A stretch of DNA of 64,000 bases from contig NZ_QOKZ01000002.1 in NCBI RefSeq assembly GCF_003697785.1, positions 677,816-741,815 of the forward strand, read 5' to 3'. This document shows, piece by piece, positions 26,400 to 35,943 of the stretch. A program made the translations under genes and the position numbers. This stretch comes from Paracoccus alkanivorans (GTDB taxonomy: Bacteria > Pseudomonadota > Alphaproteobacteria > Rhodobacterales > Rhodobacteraceae). The notes beneath the pieces were generated by a model, which had not been told where the DNA came from, did not search any database, and saw nothing but the letters and a program-made list of their open reading frames with translations. Position 1 is the first letter of the stretch. Each line of letters begins with the position of its first letter.

Positions 26400-29131
26400 C
26401 GGCAGGATCAAATGAATCCTTGTTCTCCAGCGCCTATGGAGTTGCCGACTCGCTTCTTCTGATGGAGCCGCGCATCACCCAGGACGCGCTGGAGCGAACC
26501 GTGACAGCCGTGCTGTCCATGCCGCAATTCGGGAGCATAGACGGCAATCGACTCCTGAAGGAACTGGAGGCAAAGAACAATACGCATGTCAGCGGCTACT
26601 CCGTCATCGACGACAATGACTTCAGTGCCTGGATCGCGGCGTCGCAGGAAACACGGCCGTTCGAATTCTGGAAACGCTACCGGCACTATCTCGACAAGAA
26701 GAAGCGTTTGCCCCGCGAGGTGCTGGATCAGCTCGATCGCCTGACGGACGATATCCTGGATCGCCTACGCAACCCGGAGACTGCCGGCGAGTGGGATCGG
26801 CGCGGCCTGGTGGTCGGCGACGTGCAGTCCGGCAAGACGTCCAACTATACCGGCCTGATCTGCAAGGCCGTGGACGCCGGTTTTCCACTCGTGATCGTCC
26901 TGGCGGGCATTCACAACAGTCTTCGAAGCCAGACCCAGCTCAGACTGGATGAGGGGTTTCTTGGCTTTGATACCCGCCTCAACCTTCTTGCCGAACAGGA
27001 AAATCAGAGGATCGGTGCGGGCAAGATGCCAAGTGCGCCGTTCCTTGTCGCACATTCGCTCACCAGCAGCACGGATGGCGGCGACTTCAAGCAGGCAACG
27101 GCCCAAGGCACGCGCATCATCCCCGGAGGCCGTGATCCGGTCATCCTTGTTGTCAAGAAGCGCGTGTCGATACTGAAGAACCTGCTCGCTTGGGTTCTCT
27201 CGGTGCGTGGCGTCGACGACCCCGATGTCCCAGGCGGAAAGACAATCCGCGACGTGCCCCTGCTCGTGATCGATGACGAAGCCGACAACGCATCGGCAAA
27301 CACGAACGAGTATCGCGACGATGACGGAAACATCGATGAAGATGCGGATCCGACAAAGACCAATGGCTTCATTCGAAGCCTGCTGACCGCTTTCGAAAAG
27401 AGCGCCTATGTCGGCTATACGGCGACACCATTCGCAAATGTCTTCATGCACCATCAAGCCTATTCGAATGCGCATGGCCAGGACCTTTTTCCCCGAAGCT
27501 TCATCATCAACATCCCGGCGCCATCGAACTACATAGGACCTGAAAAGGTGTTCGGGCTGAATCGTCCGGGAACCGAGGGTGAAACGCCCGGCCTGCCGAT
27601 CATCAGGCGCGTCCGGGACGCAAGCCCCTGCTTTCCACCGAAACATAAGAAGGAGCTCTCCGTTTCGGCCCTGCCTGCATCGCTGAAAGAGGCCATCCTG
27701 GCCTACATTCTGGCGTGTTCCGCGCGCCGTGCTCGTGGCGAAGTCGATGCAGACAACTCCATGCTCGTCCATGTCACACGCTTCACGCTCGTGCAGGATC
27801 AGGTTGCCCGGCTGATCGAAGAGGAACTCGCCGACATCAGGCGGCAGCTTGAATTTCCCGGAACAGGTGGTGACGCCGAAGAAAGGCTGAGACAGCTCTG
27901 GGACAGCGACTTTGACGCGAACGCGCCGAAAATCCGAGGACTGCTGCCCGACCACGATCTGCCGGAACTCATATGGGACCAAGTACAGCAGCAACTGTTC
28001 GATGCAACCAAGCGCTTGACTGTTCGCAGAATCAACGGGTCTGCAAAAGACGCACTTGACTATACCGACCACCCGCTTGGCCTTTCGGTGATTGCGGTGG
28101 GCGGCGACAAGCTGTCCCGCGGACTGACTCTGGAAGGACTGAGCGTCAGCTACTTCGTACGCACATCGCGCATGTACGACACTCTGATGCAGATGGGCCG
28201 ATGGTTCGGCTATCGGCCGCGCTATGCGGACCTCTGTCGCCTCTACACGTCACCCGATCTCGTCGACTGGTACCGTCACATCGCGACAGCCACCGCCGAG
28301 CTCCGCGAGGAATTCGATCTGATGTTCGCCAACGGCGAGAACCCGCTCCAGTTCGGCAACCGCGTGCGAACTCATCCAGATGGGATGCTGATCACGGCTG
28401 CCAACAAGATGCGCTCGGGTGCCTCGGTTCGCGCGGGTTTTTCCGGAACGATTTCGGAGACCGTTTCATTCGACATATCCAGCGCAGAGCACAATCTGAA
28501 TGTCTTCTCTGAGTTTCTGGAGGGATTGCCACGCATAACCGGCAATGGCCGCTTTGTCTGGACAGATGTCGATGGCGGCAGAGTGGCAGAGCTCATGGGA
28601 TCGCTGGAAACTTCGCGCGACTCCTGGAAGGCCAATTCAAGGGCGATCTCCGATTACGTCACCAATCGTGTGGGCGCTGGTCGACTCAAAAACTGGACAA
28701 TAGCGCTCATCGCGAACGGCCGCTCGAAGGTGCCGGCCCGGATCGGTCCATACGAGGTCATTCTCACGGAACGCGAAAACCACATGCCCGGCGATCGCGA
28801 GAAGGTGACCATTGGTCGGCTGGTCAGCCCGCGCGACGAAACCATCGACTTCAGCCAGGATCAGATCGACAAGGCGATGACAGAGACCATTGCCGCATGG
28901 CAACGAAAATCACCACCCAAGCGCGATCAGCCCAAGTCGGCGAGCGGTCCCTTCATTCGCAGACAGCGGAGCCCGGATCGCGGACTTCTGCTGATCTATC
29001 CAATCGACGCCGGCCTCGATGGCAACATCCCGATCATGGGTTTTGCCGTCAGCTTTCCTTTCGATGCCGACGCACCGCTGATCGACTACGCCGAAAACAG
29101 CGTCAAACAGCTCGAGGAGCTGTTCGCATGA
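26396..29131 (+). CDS. Z1 domain superfamily 2 helicase-like ATPase
   Basis: Large ATPase of 911 residues. Walker A is VGDVQSGKTSNYTG (residues 140-153), and Walker B is LLVIDDEADNAS with DDEAD at 293-297. VGYTATPFANVF near residue 340 matches motif III of superfamily 2. GGDKLSRGLTLEGLSVSYFVRTSRMYDTLMQMGRWFGYRPRY (residues about 564-605) contains the Z1 hallmark and motif VI arginines. Z1 proteins occur with MORC ATPases and PD-(D/E)XK proteins in predicted restriction operons. It starts in a 4-base overlap with the MORC gene and ends in a 4-base overlap with the nuclease-like gene. Confidence 0.88.
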   Translation: MTAGSNESLFSSAYGVADSLLLMEPRITQDALERTVTAVLSMPQFGSIDGNRLLKELEAKNNTHVSGYSVIDDNDFSAWIAASQETRPFEFWKRYRHYLDKKKRLPREVLDQLDRLTDDILDRLRNPETAGEWDRRGLVVGDVQSGKTSNYTGLICKAVDAGFPLVIVLAGIHNSLRSQTQLRLDEGFLGFDTRLNLLAEQENQRIGAGKMPSAPFLVAHSLTSSTDGGDFKQATAQGTRIIPGGRDPVILVVKKRVSILKNLLAWVLSVRGVDDPDVPGGKTIRDVPLLVIDDEADNASANTNEYRDDDGNIDEDADPTKTNGFIRSLLTAFEKSAYVGYTATPFANVFMHHQAYSNAHGQDLFPRSFIINIPAPSNYIGPEKVFGLNRPGTEGETPGLPIIRRVRDASPCFPPKHKKELSVSALPASLKEAILAYILACSARRARGEVDADNSMLVHVTRFTLVQDQVARLIEEELADIRRQLEFPGTGGDAEERLRQLWDSDFDANAPKIRGLLPDHDLPELIWDQVQQQLFDATKRLTVRRINGSAKDALDYTDHPLGLSVIAVGGDKLSRGLTLEGLSVSYFVRTSRMYDTLMQMGRWFGYRPRYADLCRLYTSPDLVDWYRHIATATAELREEFDLMFANGENPLQFGNRVRTHPDGMLITAANKMRSGASVRAGFSGTISETVSFDISSAEHNLNVFSEFLEGLPRITGNGRFVWTDVDGGRVAELMGSLETSRDSWKANSRAISDYVTNRVGAGRLKNWTIALIANGRSKVPARIGPYEVILTERENHMPGDREKVTIGRLVSPRDETIDFSQDQIDKAMTETIAAWQRKSPPKRDQPKSASGPFIRRQRSPDRGLLLIYPIDAGLDGNIPIMGFAVSFPFDADAPLIDYAENSVKQLEELFA

Positions 29132-30138
29132 ACCCCGACGAACTGGTCGAACTCTGGCGAAGTCTTGCCGAGGGACAAGGCACCTCCGGGATGGATCGCC
29201 GCAGACTGGACACGGAGGCAGCGGTTGATCTGTTCGCCTGCATCTTCTGGCCCAGTGGCCGTCTCGGACTCCTCATCGAAGGTGATGGAGAGCAGCGCCC
29301 TCCGACGGATAGAATACCGACCTGTCGAGGTGTAAAGGTCCTGCACGAAGTACTTGACCCGGCGCACCCTCGAACGGTCCTGCGCGTCATGCTGGAGGAT
29401 GATCGTCTCCGCGAGATATTTGCAGTGCTTTCCGCCGATCTCGTGAATGCCGTTGGGGCTGAGCAGAACACGACCGCCGGTCTGCGCCGATGCATCGACC
29501 GTCTCTCGATGTGGCAAGGACTGTTCGAGCGTGTCCCCGCAGAAGGGCTTTCGCAGGAAGCGCAACGTGGCCTCTTCGGTGAACTGATCATTCTCGAGAG
29601 CCTCTGCCTCGCCGAGATGGAGGCCTATGAGGCCGTAACATCCTGGTCGGGACCGAGCGCGTCACATCAGGATTTCACTATCAGAGACGCAGCGGTTGAA
29701 GTGAAGACGACACTCTCGAAGCTGCATGCACGGCTTGCGATTGCCAACGAGAGACAACTTGACGAGCGCTCACACCGGGCGCTGCTGCTCGCACATGTGT
29801 GCATCGAGGAAAGCAGTGCGCGAGGGATAGCGCTTCCAGCGCTGGTTGCCCGGATACGCTCGCAACTGCAGTCAGATCACTTGGCAGCACGGGAATTCGA
29901 CGATCGCCTGCTGCAGAGTGGATACCTCGAAGTACACGCCCCACTCTATGCGAGGAGCCGCTATCGCGTAACCGACCAGCATTGTTTCCACGTCCGCGGG
30001 AATTTCCCCCGATTGACCGAAGCAAACCTTCCATCCGGCGTGGGCGACATCCGCTACACCATCATTGCCGGCGACCTGTCCGAATATGGGATCCCCCGAG
30101 AAAGGGCGGTCCAGCTCCTGATGGAGTCCAATGACTGA
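29128..30138 (+). CDS. PD-(D/E)XK motif protein (DUF4420 family)
   Basis: Predicted nuclease of 336 residues and the likely cleavage subunit of the system. GLFGELIILESL near residue 145 supplies the first acidic helix. SASHQDFTIRDAAVEVKTT (residues about 175-193) is a strand pair ending in the E-x-K catalytic signature, with the preceding aspartate. The C-terminal half resembles the rest of the PF14390 family. The ATG overlaps the Z1 stop (ATGA). Restriction of unmodified DNA is inferred from the family and operon, not demonstrated. Confidence 0.8.
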   Translation: MNPDELVELWRSLAEGQGTSGMDRRRLDTEAAVDLFACIFWPSGRLGLLIEGDGEQRPPTDRIPTCRGVKVLHEVLDPAHPRTVLRVMLEDDRLREIFAVLSADLVNAVGAEQNTTAGLRRCIDRLSMWQGLFERVPAEGLSQEAQRGLFGELIILESLCLAEMEAYEAVTSWSGPSASHQDFTIRDAAVEVKTTLSKLHARLAIANERQLDERSHRALLLAHVCIEESSARGIALPALVARIRSQLQSDHLAAREFDDRLLQSGYLEVHAPLYARSRYRVTDQHCFHVRGNFPRLTEANLPSGVGDIRYTIIAGDLSEYGIPRERAVQLLMESND

Positions 30139-32176
30139 ACTTGAAGAGCTCCACGCGTTCGGGCGCAACATACAGCAGGATGTCATCGCTCACGCTGATG
30201 CCGCCGAGGATGGCGCGCTACGAGCGGAAGCGTTCACCGAGATCGTGATTGGCTATCTGGCGGAGGTCGGCGAGATAGACGATGGAATATCGTGCCCTTT
30301 CGAAGCGCGTGGGATGCGATGCAGCGGCTACTACCTTTCCGAAGACAACGACCGTCTGGATCTGTTCCTGACCATTCCGCGCCTCGACGGAGCAGCAGGC
30401 ACGACATCCAAAACCGAAATAGACACGGGTTTCCGGCGCCTGTTCACATTCCTCGAAAAGGCGATCGAAGGCATTCACCAGGGACGTGAGGAAGCGCTGG
30501 ACGGCTATGACATGGCGCGATCGATCTGGCAGGCGCGAAACGACATCAGCCATGTTCGTCTTTTCGTGATCACCGACGGGTTGGCCACAATCGAACGGAT
30601 CGAGGACGAGACCCTGCACGGCATCGAGATATCGAGTCATCTATGGGATCTGCGCCGCATTCATCGCGCTGTCTCGTCGGGCACGGGGCACGAAGCCATT
30701 CACGTCAATTTTGCCGAGATGTGCGCAAGCCCGCTTCGCTGCATTATTTCCGAACCGGAGAATGCCGGATATCGCTGCCTGCTGGCAGTCATCCCCGGTG
30801 ACGTTCTCGTCGAAATGTACAAGCGGTTTGGGCCCAAGCTACTCGAACGTAACGTGCGGAGCTTTCTCCAGTTGCGAGGCAAGGTGAACCAGAGCATCCG
30901 CAAGACCATCCTTGATGAACCTCAGATGTTTCTCGCCTTCAACAATGGCCTGTCTGTCACTGCCTCCGGGCTTGCTCTCGAGGATCATGGCGACGGAACG
31001 GTGACCCTGATTTCTGCCGAGGATTTTCAGATCGTGAACGGCGGCCAGACTACCGGCTCGATATTCCGAGCTTCGCGAAAGGATTCGGCCGACCTCAGCC
31101 GCCTTCAGGTTCCGGTCAAGATCACCGAAATTCTCTCGGGCGGCGACGTCGAGGAAATCGCGCCCCGCATTTCCCAGTCCGCCAACAATCAGAACAAGGT
31201 CAATATGGCGGACTTCTCGTCCAATCATCCCTTTCATCGGCGAATGGAGGAACTGTCGCGCTCGATCTGGGCACCACCGGCACCGGGCCTGCAGCGTCAA
31301 TCCCGCTGGTTCTACGAACGGGCGCGCGGCCAGTATCACGACGCTCTTGCGCAGAACAAGACTCCTGCACAACGCAAGGCGTTTGAGGCAATTCATCCGC
31401 GTCGGCAGATGATATCAAAGACGGACCTCGCCAAGTTTGAACACACCTGGTCACAATTGCCCTACATCGTCAGTCGAGGTGCCCAGAAGTGCTATCTCGA
31501 CTTCATGGATGTCCTGGACCGACGGGGTCAATTTCTGCCGGATGACGCGTTTTTCAATCGGGCTGTCGCGCGAGCGATCCTGTTCAAGGAAACCGAGCGT
31601 ATCGTCTCGCGACGAAAATTCGGCGGCTATCGCGCAAATATCGTCACCTACACATTGGCATGGCTGTCTCACCGCACCGCGAAGCGCATCGACCTTGAAG
31701 CGATCTGGAACCGTCAGGGCCTGTCGGCTGCGCTTTCGAACTTCATCGATACCCTTTGCGTGCATGCCCATGAACACATCACCAATTCTCCTGGCGGCCA
31801 GAACGTCACTGAATGGTGCAAGAAGGAAAGATGCTGGGAATCCTTTCGCGATATGGAGATCGACATCCCGCCCGTTCTTGAGGACGAATTGCTGAGCCGC
31901 GAAAAGGCACGGACGCAGAGCACCAGGCACGCACTTGAAGAACAGACGACAGCCCAGGAAGCGGAGCTGATCGATCGCGTCGCGGCAGTTTCGGCCGAGA
32001 CATGGTTTGCCCTGTCAGCCTGGGCGAAAGACACCCAGTCACTCCAGCCCTGGCAACGAAGCCTGTCCTTCAGCCTTGGGAAGCTAGCCGGCAACGGAAA
32101 GCCCCCTACTCGAAAGCAGGCGATGCATGGGGAGACAATTCTCGTAGATGCGCGAAAGCTCGGCTTCAGGGGCTAA
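30131..32176 (+). CDS. AIPR family phage-resistance protein
   Basis: Protein of 681 residues. The AIPR core is recognisable as LLERNVRSFLQLRGKVNQSIRKTILDEPQMFLAFNNGLSVTASGL (residues about 236-280), then FQIVNGGQTTGSIFRA near residue 300. The N-terminal 200 residues, with RLDLFLTIPRL near residue 75, have the look of a further nuclease-like alpha/beta domain, and the C-terminus is helical. AIPR proteins were named from abortive infection phage resistance and accompany Z1 and MORC proteins in predicted restriction operons. The start overlaps the upstream gene by eight bases. Its biochemical role is not established. Confidence 0.85.
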   Translation: MTELEELHAFGRNIQQDVIAHADAAEDGALRAEAFTEIVIGYLAEVGEIDDGISCPFEARGMRCSGYYLSEDNDRLDLFLTIPRLDGAAGTTSKTEIDTGFRRLFTFLEKAIEGIHQGREEALDGYDMARSIWQARNDISHVRLFVITDGLATIERIEDETLHGIEISSHLWDLRRIHRAVSSGTGHEAIHVNFAEMCASPLRCIISEPENAGYRCLLAVIPGDVLVEMYKRFGPKLLERNVRSFLQLRGKVNQSIRKTILDEPQMFLAFNNGLSVTASGLALEDHGDGTVTLISAEDFQIVNGGQTTGSIFRASRKDSADLSRLQVPVKITEILSGGDVEEIAPRISQSANNQNKVNMADFSSNHPFHRRMEELSRSIWAPPAPGLQRQSRWFYERARGQYHDALAQNKTPAQRKAFEAIHPRRQMISKTDLAKFEHTWSQLPYIVSRGAQKCYLDFMDVLDRRGQFLPDDAFFNRAVARAILFKETERIVSRRKFGGYRANIVTYTLAWLSHRTAKRIDLEAIWNRQGLSAALSNFIDTLCVHAHEHITNSPGGQNVTEWCKKERCWESFRDMEIDIPPVLEDELLSREKARTQSTRHALEEQTTAQEAELIDRVAAVSAETWFALSAWAKDTQSLQPWQRSLSFSLGKLAGNGKPPTRKQAMHGETILVDARKLGFRG

Positions 32177-32301
32177 ATGAGTGCATTCTGCGTTTGCGCT
32201 CACGTTCAGATCGAGAGGACGGGTTACAATCCATTTCAAAAACGTATCTGCTTCTTCAGCATGACTACGAACAGAGGCCATGAGGACAGAACTCGACAAC
32301 A

Positions 32302-33837
32302 ATGAATGAAAGTATTCCTCCTCGGATCGATCTGGAAGCCGATAATCTCTTGAGGGTGATCAAAAGGATTGAAGCTGGCTGCCAATGTCCTGACGAGATC
32401 ACGATTATCATTCCTTCGTATGCCATAGGACATGCAAACGAACATCTCTCGATATGCGAGGATCTTCTGGACATCTCCTATGTCACGGAAGCCATGGCGG
32501 CCTGCGTATCAAATCCGTCGCTTTCAATGCGACGGCAATCGACCTCTCCCTACAGAACGCAATTCGTATTCAACGGAAAGGATCCCGGGCCAGACTTCCT
32601 TAGCCAACTGCGCCAAAGCTGCATGCATTTTGGTGGCGATGATCCCGACATCGCGAAACTGTATTCGGACTATTTCCAGAATTATCCTGATACCATGGAG
32701 CGTTACAAGGATAGCCTTGATGAACGGCAGTTCTTCTTTCCAGCCTTGATCGATGACTACCACGCAAATCTGATAAATGGCGCCTACTATACCTACGAAC
32801 AATCCGACTGGGTACAAGCCGATCTCGCGCGATATCCGGAAAGGCGCTTCGGGTTTCACAAATCGGCCTTCTCGGCTCAGCTGGGTGCTGATGCCTTCGC
32901 CTCAATCGAAAGCTGGATTGTTTCCGCCAAGATCGATCTTGGTGGCTTTTTTCGCGCCCTCAATCAGGATGTGGCGATATCACAATTCCATTCTGCCAAG
33001 CTGTCGATGCTGAACAATGTGTGCATTGCGACGGCTGGTGATCTTCACGTGCATTTTCCGCTGGACGGCTTTCTGAAGGCGCGCGTCTGTCAGTCGTTTC
33101 TTGGCGATGAAGACCAGGTTCTGCGCCTTGGATGGCAACGGCCACTGTTTTCGGTCGCGCCGGCGATGCTGTCGATGAGAGAGTACGGACCTGTCAACCA
33201 GACCGTCTCGGGACACGCCTGCCTCGTTCACGAAAGCGGCGAATTAATCATCCTCACGGACAGCGATGAGGGGTGGAATCACATATTCTTTGAAAGTCGT
33301 GCACTCGACATTCTCGAGACCAAGCAGCTGGGGCTTCAGGTTGCCGATCTGTCCTCCGGCATCGATCGTGCTCTTGGTGTGTCGGGGAGCCATCGGTCGA
33401 ATTGGCAGTCGCTTGACGACGAACAGTTCGAAGCTCTTTGCTATGATCTGATATATTCCCATCCCGGATTTGATCATGAAACGATCAGGAAAATGGGCCA
33501 TTCCCGTTCAAGGGACGGGGGACGCGATATCATCGTCTGGACACAGCCGCTTGCATACCGGGAGCCAAGCAAGAAGTTCGTTTTTCAGTGCAAATTGGTC
33601 ACCTCCAAGAGATCCCTCGGCAAGCGTGATGTTCCCGACATCGGTGACATGCTGGAACAGTATGATGCGGAGGGGTTCGGCATCATGACCTCGGCCGCGA
33701 TCGACGCCACGCTCTTCGACGCCGCAGATGCAATCTGCGAGCGACGCAACATTGTGCAGAAGCATTTCTCATCCTTCGAGATCGAACGGTTCCTGAATCA
33801 GAGACCTGAACTGCGCCGGAAATTCTTTGGGTCGTGA
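32302..33837 (+). CDS. Mrr-like restriction endonuclease with a long unknown N-terminal domain
   Basis: Protein of 511 residues. Residues about 370-505 are an Mrr-type PD-(D/E)XK nuclease: DEQFEALCYDLIYSHPGFDHETIRKMG, SRDGGRDIIVW with the catalytic aspartate, FVFQCKLVTSKRSL with the QxK element, and IGDMLEQYDAEGFGIMTSAAI. The N-terminal 360 residues match nothing I know and may sense or bind a target. It lies 125 bases after the AIPR gene in the same direction, so it could belong to the system or be a separate type IV-like restriction gene. Mrr-type enzymes usually cut modified DNA, which would conflict with the resident methylase unless its specificity differs. Confidence 0.75.
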   Translation: MNESIPPRIDLEADNLLRVIKRIEAGCQCPDEITIIIPSYAIGHANEHLSICEDLLDISYVTEAMAACVSNPSLSMRRQSTSPYRTQFVFNGKDPGPDFLSQLRQSCMHFGGDDPDIAKLYSDYFQNYPDTMERYKDSLDERQFFFPALIDDYHANLINGAYYTYEQSDWVQADLARYPERRFGFHKSAFSAQLGADAFASIESWIVSAKIDLGGFFRALNQDVAISQFHSAKLSMLNNVCIATAGDLHVHFPLDGFLKARVCQSFLGDEDQVLRLGWQRPLFSVAPAMLSMREYGPVNQTVSGHACLVHESGELIILTDSDEGWNHIFFESRALDILETKQLGLQVADLSSGIDRALGVSGSHRSNWQSLDDEQFEALCYDLIYSHPGFDHETIRKMGHSRSRDGGRDIIVWTQPLAYREPSKKFVFQCKLVTSKRSLGKRDVPDIGDMLEQYDAEGFGIMTSAAIDATLFDAADAICERRNIVQKHFSSFEIERFLNQRPELRRKFFGS

Positions 33838-34051
33838 TCTGAGCATTCTGAAATGCCGAGACACAAACAGCCGTTCCTTACGGTGCCAAAGTCAGGGCTT
33901 TGTCTGTCCCCCGCGCGCTCAAACGCGTCGGCACAGATCCGTGCCTCGTCCGAAAGCGCTCCCTGCTTCGCGTCCCGGCCGCTGAGCAGCCATTCTGACC
34001 ACGGGTCGGATCAACCGAGGACTCTCGTAGCGGCTGGAAGTCGGGGTTACG

Positions 34052-34810
34052 TCACCAGCGGGTTTCCGTCGCGAGATAATCCCAAATGACCGTCCTCACC
34101 GTGACGCCCGCCGACCAGTCGACTGCATAGCGATAGCGGCCTCGTTCCACCTCAACCCAGCCACCGGCCAAACCGACGCCTTCGACGACTCTTACCATCA
34201 TGCGGCTTCCGACCTCAGGCCAGAGGTCCGAACCTCCGCCGCCGCCATTTTCGAATGCTGCACACTCCTCATCGGTCATCGACGAGAGCGGCTGGAACGA
34301 AATGAAAGACGGCTCATCCAGCATCGGTTCTCCGATTTCGTGATATGCGTGCCCACGGGCGTTCTTGAGAACGACGCCGCGGACGCGATCGGGGTCGGGA
34401 TACAAAGTGAACGGTTCCAGATCGTCGAACAGAAGCATCTGACCATTGGGATCGGCCTTGAGAGATCGAACGACATCGCGGTTGCTGCGCAAGACCTTCG
34501 CCGCTTCCGGGTGAGTATCAGGATCGGGATAGAGTGATCCGGCAAGGACTGCATGCAATACGCATAATAGGTACGCCTCGTCCCGCGAATATCCCGCGTT
34601 GCAGGCCTTGCACACGACTACTTGAGGAAGATAGCCGTCGGGCGCGCCTTGGCCGCGATCGTAGGCTGCACCGTCTTCACGCAGGCGCCTGGAAAGGAAG
34701 GACTTCGTGGGAACGTGGTCGCGATTGGCCTTCACGTTCGCGATTGCGACACCGCAATGTATGCACCATGATTTGAGGCGATCATCGCTATAGTCTTCTA
34801 CATGGAACAT
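34052..34810 (-). CDS. HNH/treble-clef zinc-finger protein
   Basis: Protein of 252 residues. The N-terminus has WCIHCGVAIANVKANRDHVPTKSFLSRRL (residues about 14-43) and VVVCKACNAGYSRDEAYLL (residues about 68-87): two CxxC pairs bracketing a DHxP motif. That is the HNH_5-type treble clef nuclease core. The remainder is a beta-rich domain of unknown role with GGGGGSDLWPEVGSRMMVRVVEGVG near residue 195. It is divergent from the following small gene. A separate defence or mobile-element nuclease is likely; catalysis is not certain. Confidence 0.6.
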   Translation of the reverse strand: MFHVEDYSDDRLKSWCIHCGVAIANVKANRDHVPTKSFLSRRLREDGAAYDRGQGAPDGYLPQVVVCKACNAGYSRDEAYLLCVLHAVLAGSLYPDPDTHPEAAKVLRSNRDVVRSLKADPNGQMLLFDDLEPFTLYPDPDRVRGVVLKNARGHAYHEIGEPMLDEPSFISFQPLSSMTDEECAAFENGGGGGSDLWPEVGSRMMVRVVEGVGLAGGWVEVERGRYRYAVDWSAGVTVRTVIWDYLATETRW

Positions 34811-34840
34811 TGCACAAATCCGAGGTCGAAAGCCAAATCA

Positions 34841-35115
34841 TGAGTATGTCTGACGAACTCACCGAATTGAAGGAAGACATGGATTCAATGCGCTCCAGGA
34901 TAACGGCCGCCGTCGCGCAACGAGGAACGAGACCTGAAATGACCGTCCGCCGACTGTGTCATGCGCTCGGCTACAGGTATCGTCGGTACGTCAACGCGCT
35001 TCTCGGAGCGCCCGACCTCACGCCTCCTGTCTGGGAATGGAAGACAAAGGATCTCGTGCGCCTGCGACAAACACTAAATGATTCTATCGACATGTTCGGG
35101 GCGGGCCGCAGATGA
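34841..35115 (+). CDS. Small chimeric protein with a Vsr-like N-terminal segment
   Basis: Protein of about 91 residues. MSMSDELTELKEDMDSM looks like a short coiled-coil lead. Residues about 17-62 (RSRITAAVAQRGTRPEMTVRRLCHALGYRYRRYVNALLGAPDLTPP) mirror the N-terminus of Vsr, including the position of the catalytic aspartate (GAPDL). The sequence then departs from Vsr, with no FVHGCFWH zinc region. It is therefore a Vsr fragment fused to other sequence, or a remnant. The stop overlaps the start of the HNH gene (ATGA), which argues that it is translated. A TTG at 34810 is an alternative start. Confidence 0.5.
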
Positions 35116-35873
35116 GACGATCCGGTTATTTCGAAGCTCTCGGGCTGACCCCCTACTGGTTTGCCCATGTGGTCTCCAACGTCGTCGATGATCCACAGGC
35201 CTATCTTAGAGAGCTGCACTATATCTTGGCCGAGGACGGGAGTGCGACTTCATTGTGCAACGCGTTTCCGCGATGGTCGAACCTTCACTTCTTCATCGCC
35301 GAGATCTTCGAGAGTGTCGTGCACGAACCGACCGAGGAGGGTTCGGCGACCTTTCGCGCGTTTCTCGAACTGATGGACGCTCCGAAGGACTGGTTCGATG
35401 ATATCGACGAGGAAGGTCCCGGTGAAATCATTCTGACCGAACTCTATGAAAAGGGACGTGACCGGCTCGTGGAGGAAGTGTTTCACATTGTCTTTCGCGA
35501 TGTCAGTCTGTTGGCGCGCTTCAACGCCATCGTTGCGAATTACATATCGGATTTCGGTGAAGATACCGGAAATGAAGACGAAAGGTTCACCACGAGAGGA
35601 ACCCTCCGCCGCGTGGCCGTACCGAGCTACGTTCGTGACGCCATTTATTTCCGCGATGGAGGTGAATGCCGCACTTGCAAAAAGCCCATCGACCGAGTCC
35701 TGTCTCCCGAAGCACGGGAGCGTTACGACCATATCGTGCCGCTCGCACACGGCGGAGCGAACGACATCACCAATATCCAACTCCTATGCGAGGCGTGCAA
35801 CGCCGCCAAGAGTGCCCGGTCGGAGACCGTTTCGGGCCTCTACCCTCGTGTCTATCGGCTCTCGATTGGCTGA
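35112..35873 (+). CDS. HNH endonuclease
   Basis: Protein of 253 residues. The C-terminal quarter is a canonical HNH nuclease: VRDAIYFRDGGECRTCKKPIDRV (first CxxC), then RYDHIVPLAHGGANDITNIQLLCEACNAAKSAR (DH..P, N, and second CxxC), residues about 174-238. The N-terminal 170 residues are acidic and helical with no known family, perhaps a targeting or regulatory domain. Translation is coupled to the preceding Vsr-like gene. Probably part of an additional small restriction or anti-plasmid unit inside the island; the role is inferred. Confidence 0.8.
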   Translation: MRRSGYFEALGLTPYWFAHVVSNVVDDPQAYLRELHYILAEDGSATSLCNAFPRWSNLHFFIAEIFESVVHEPTEEGSATFRAFLELMDAPKDWFDDIDEEGPGEIILTELYEKGRDRLVEEVFHIVFRDVSLLARFNAIVANYISDFGEDTGNEDERFTTRGTLRRVAVPSYVRDAIYFRDGGECRTCKKPIDRVLSPEARERYDHIVPLAHGGANDITNIQLLCEACNAAKSARSETVSGLYPRVYRLSIG

Positions 35874-35943
35874 CGAATGAACGCCATACAAAATTCGAGG
35901 CTCTTGAGTGATTCACGAGCGACCGTGGCGGCCGACCCACGTC

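Noticed and set aside
23270..32176. BREX, DISARM or type I restriction identity for the methylase operon
   Set aside because: No PglZ, BrxC, DrmA/DrmB, HsdS or HsdR-like gene is present; the GHKL ATPase with Z1 and AIPR points to the MORC class instead.
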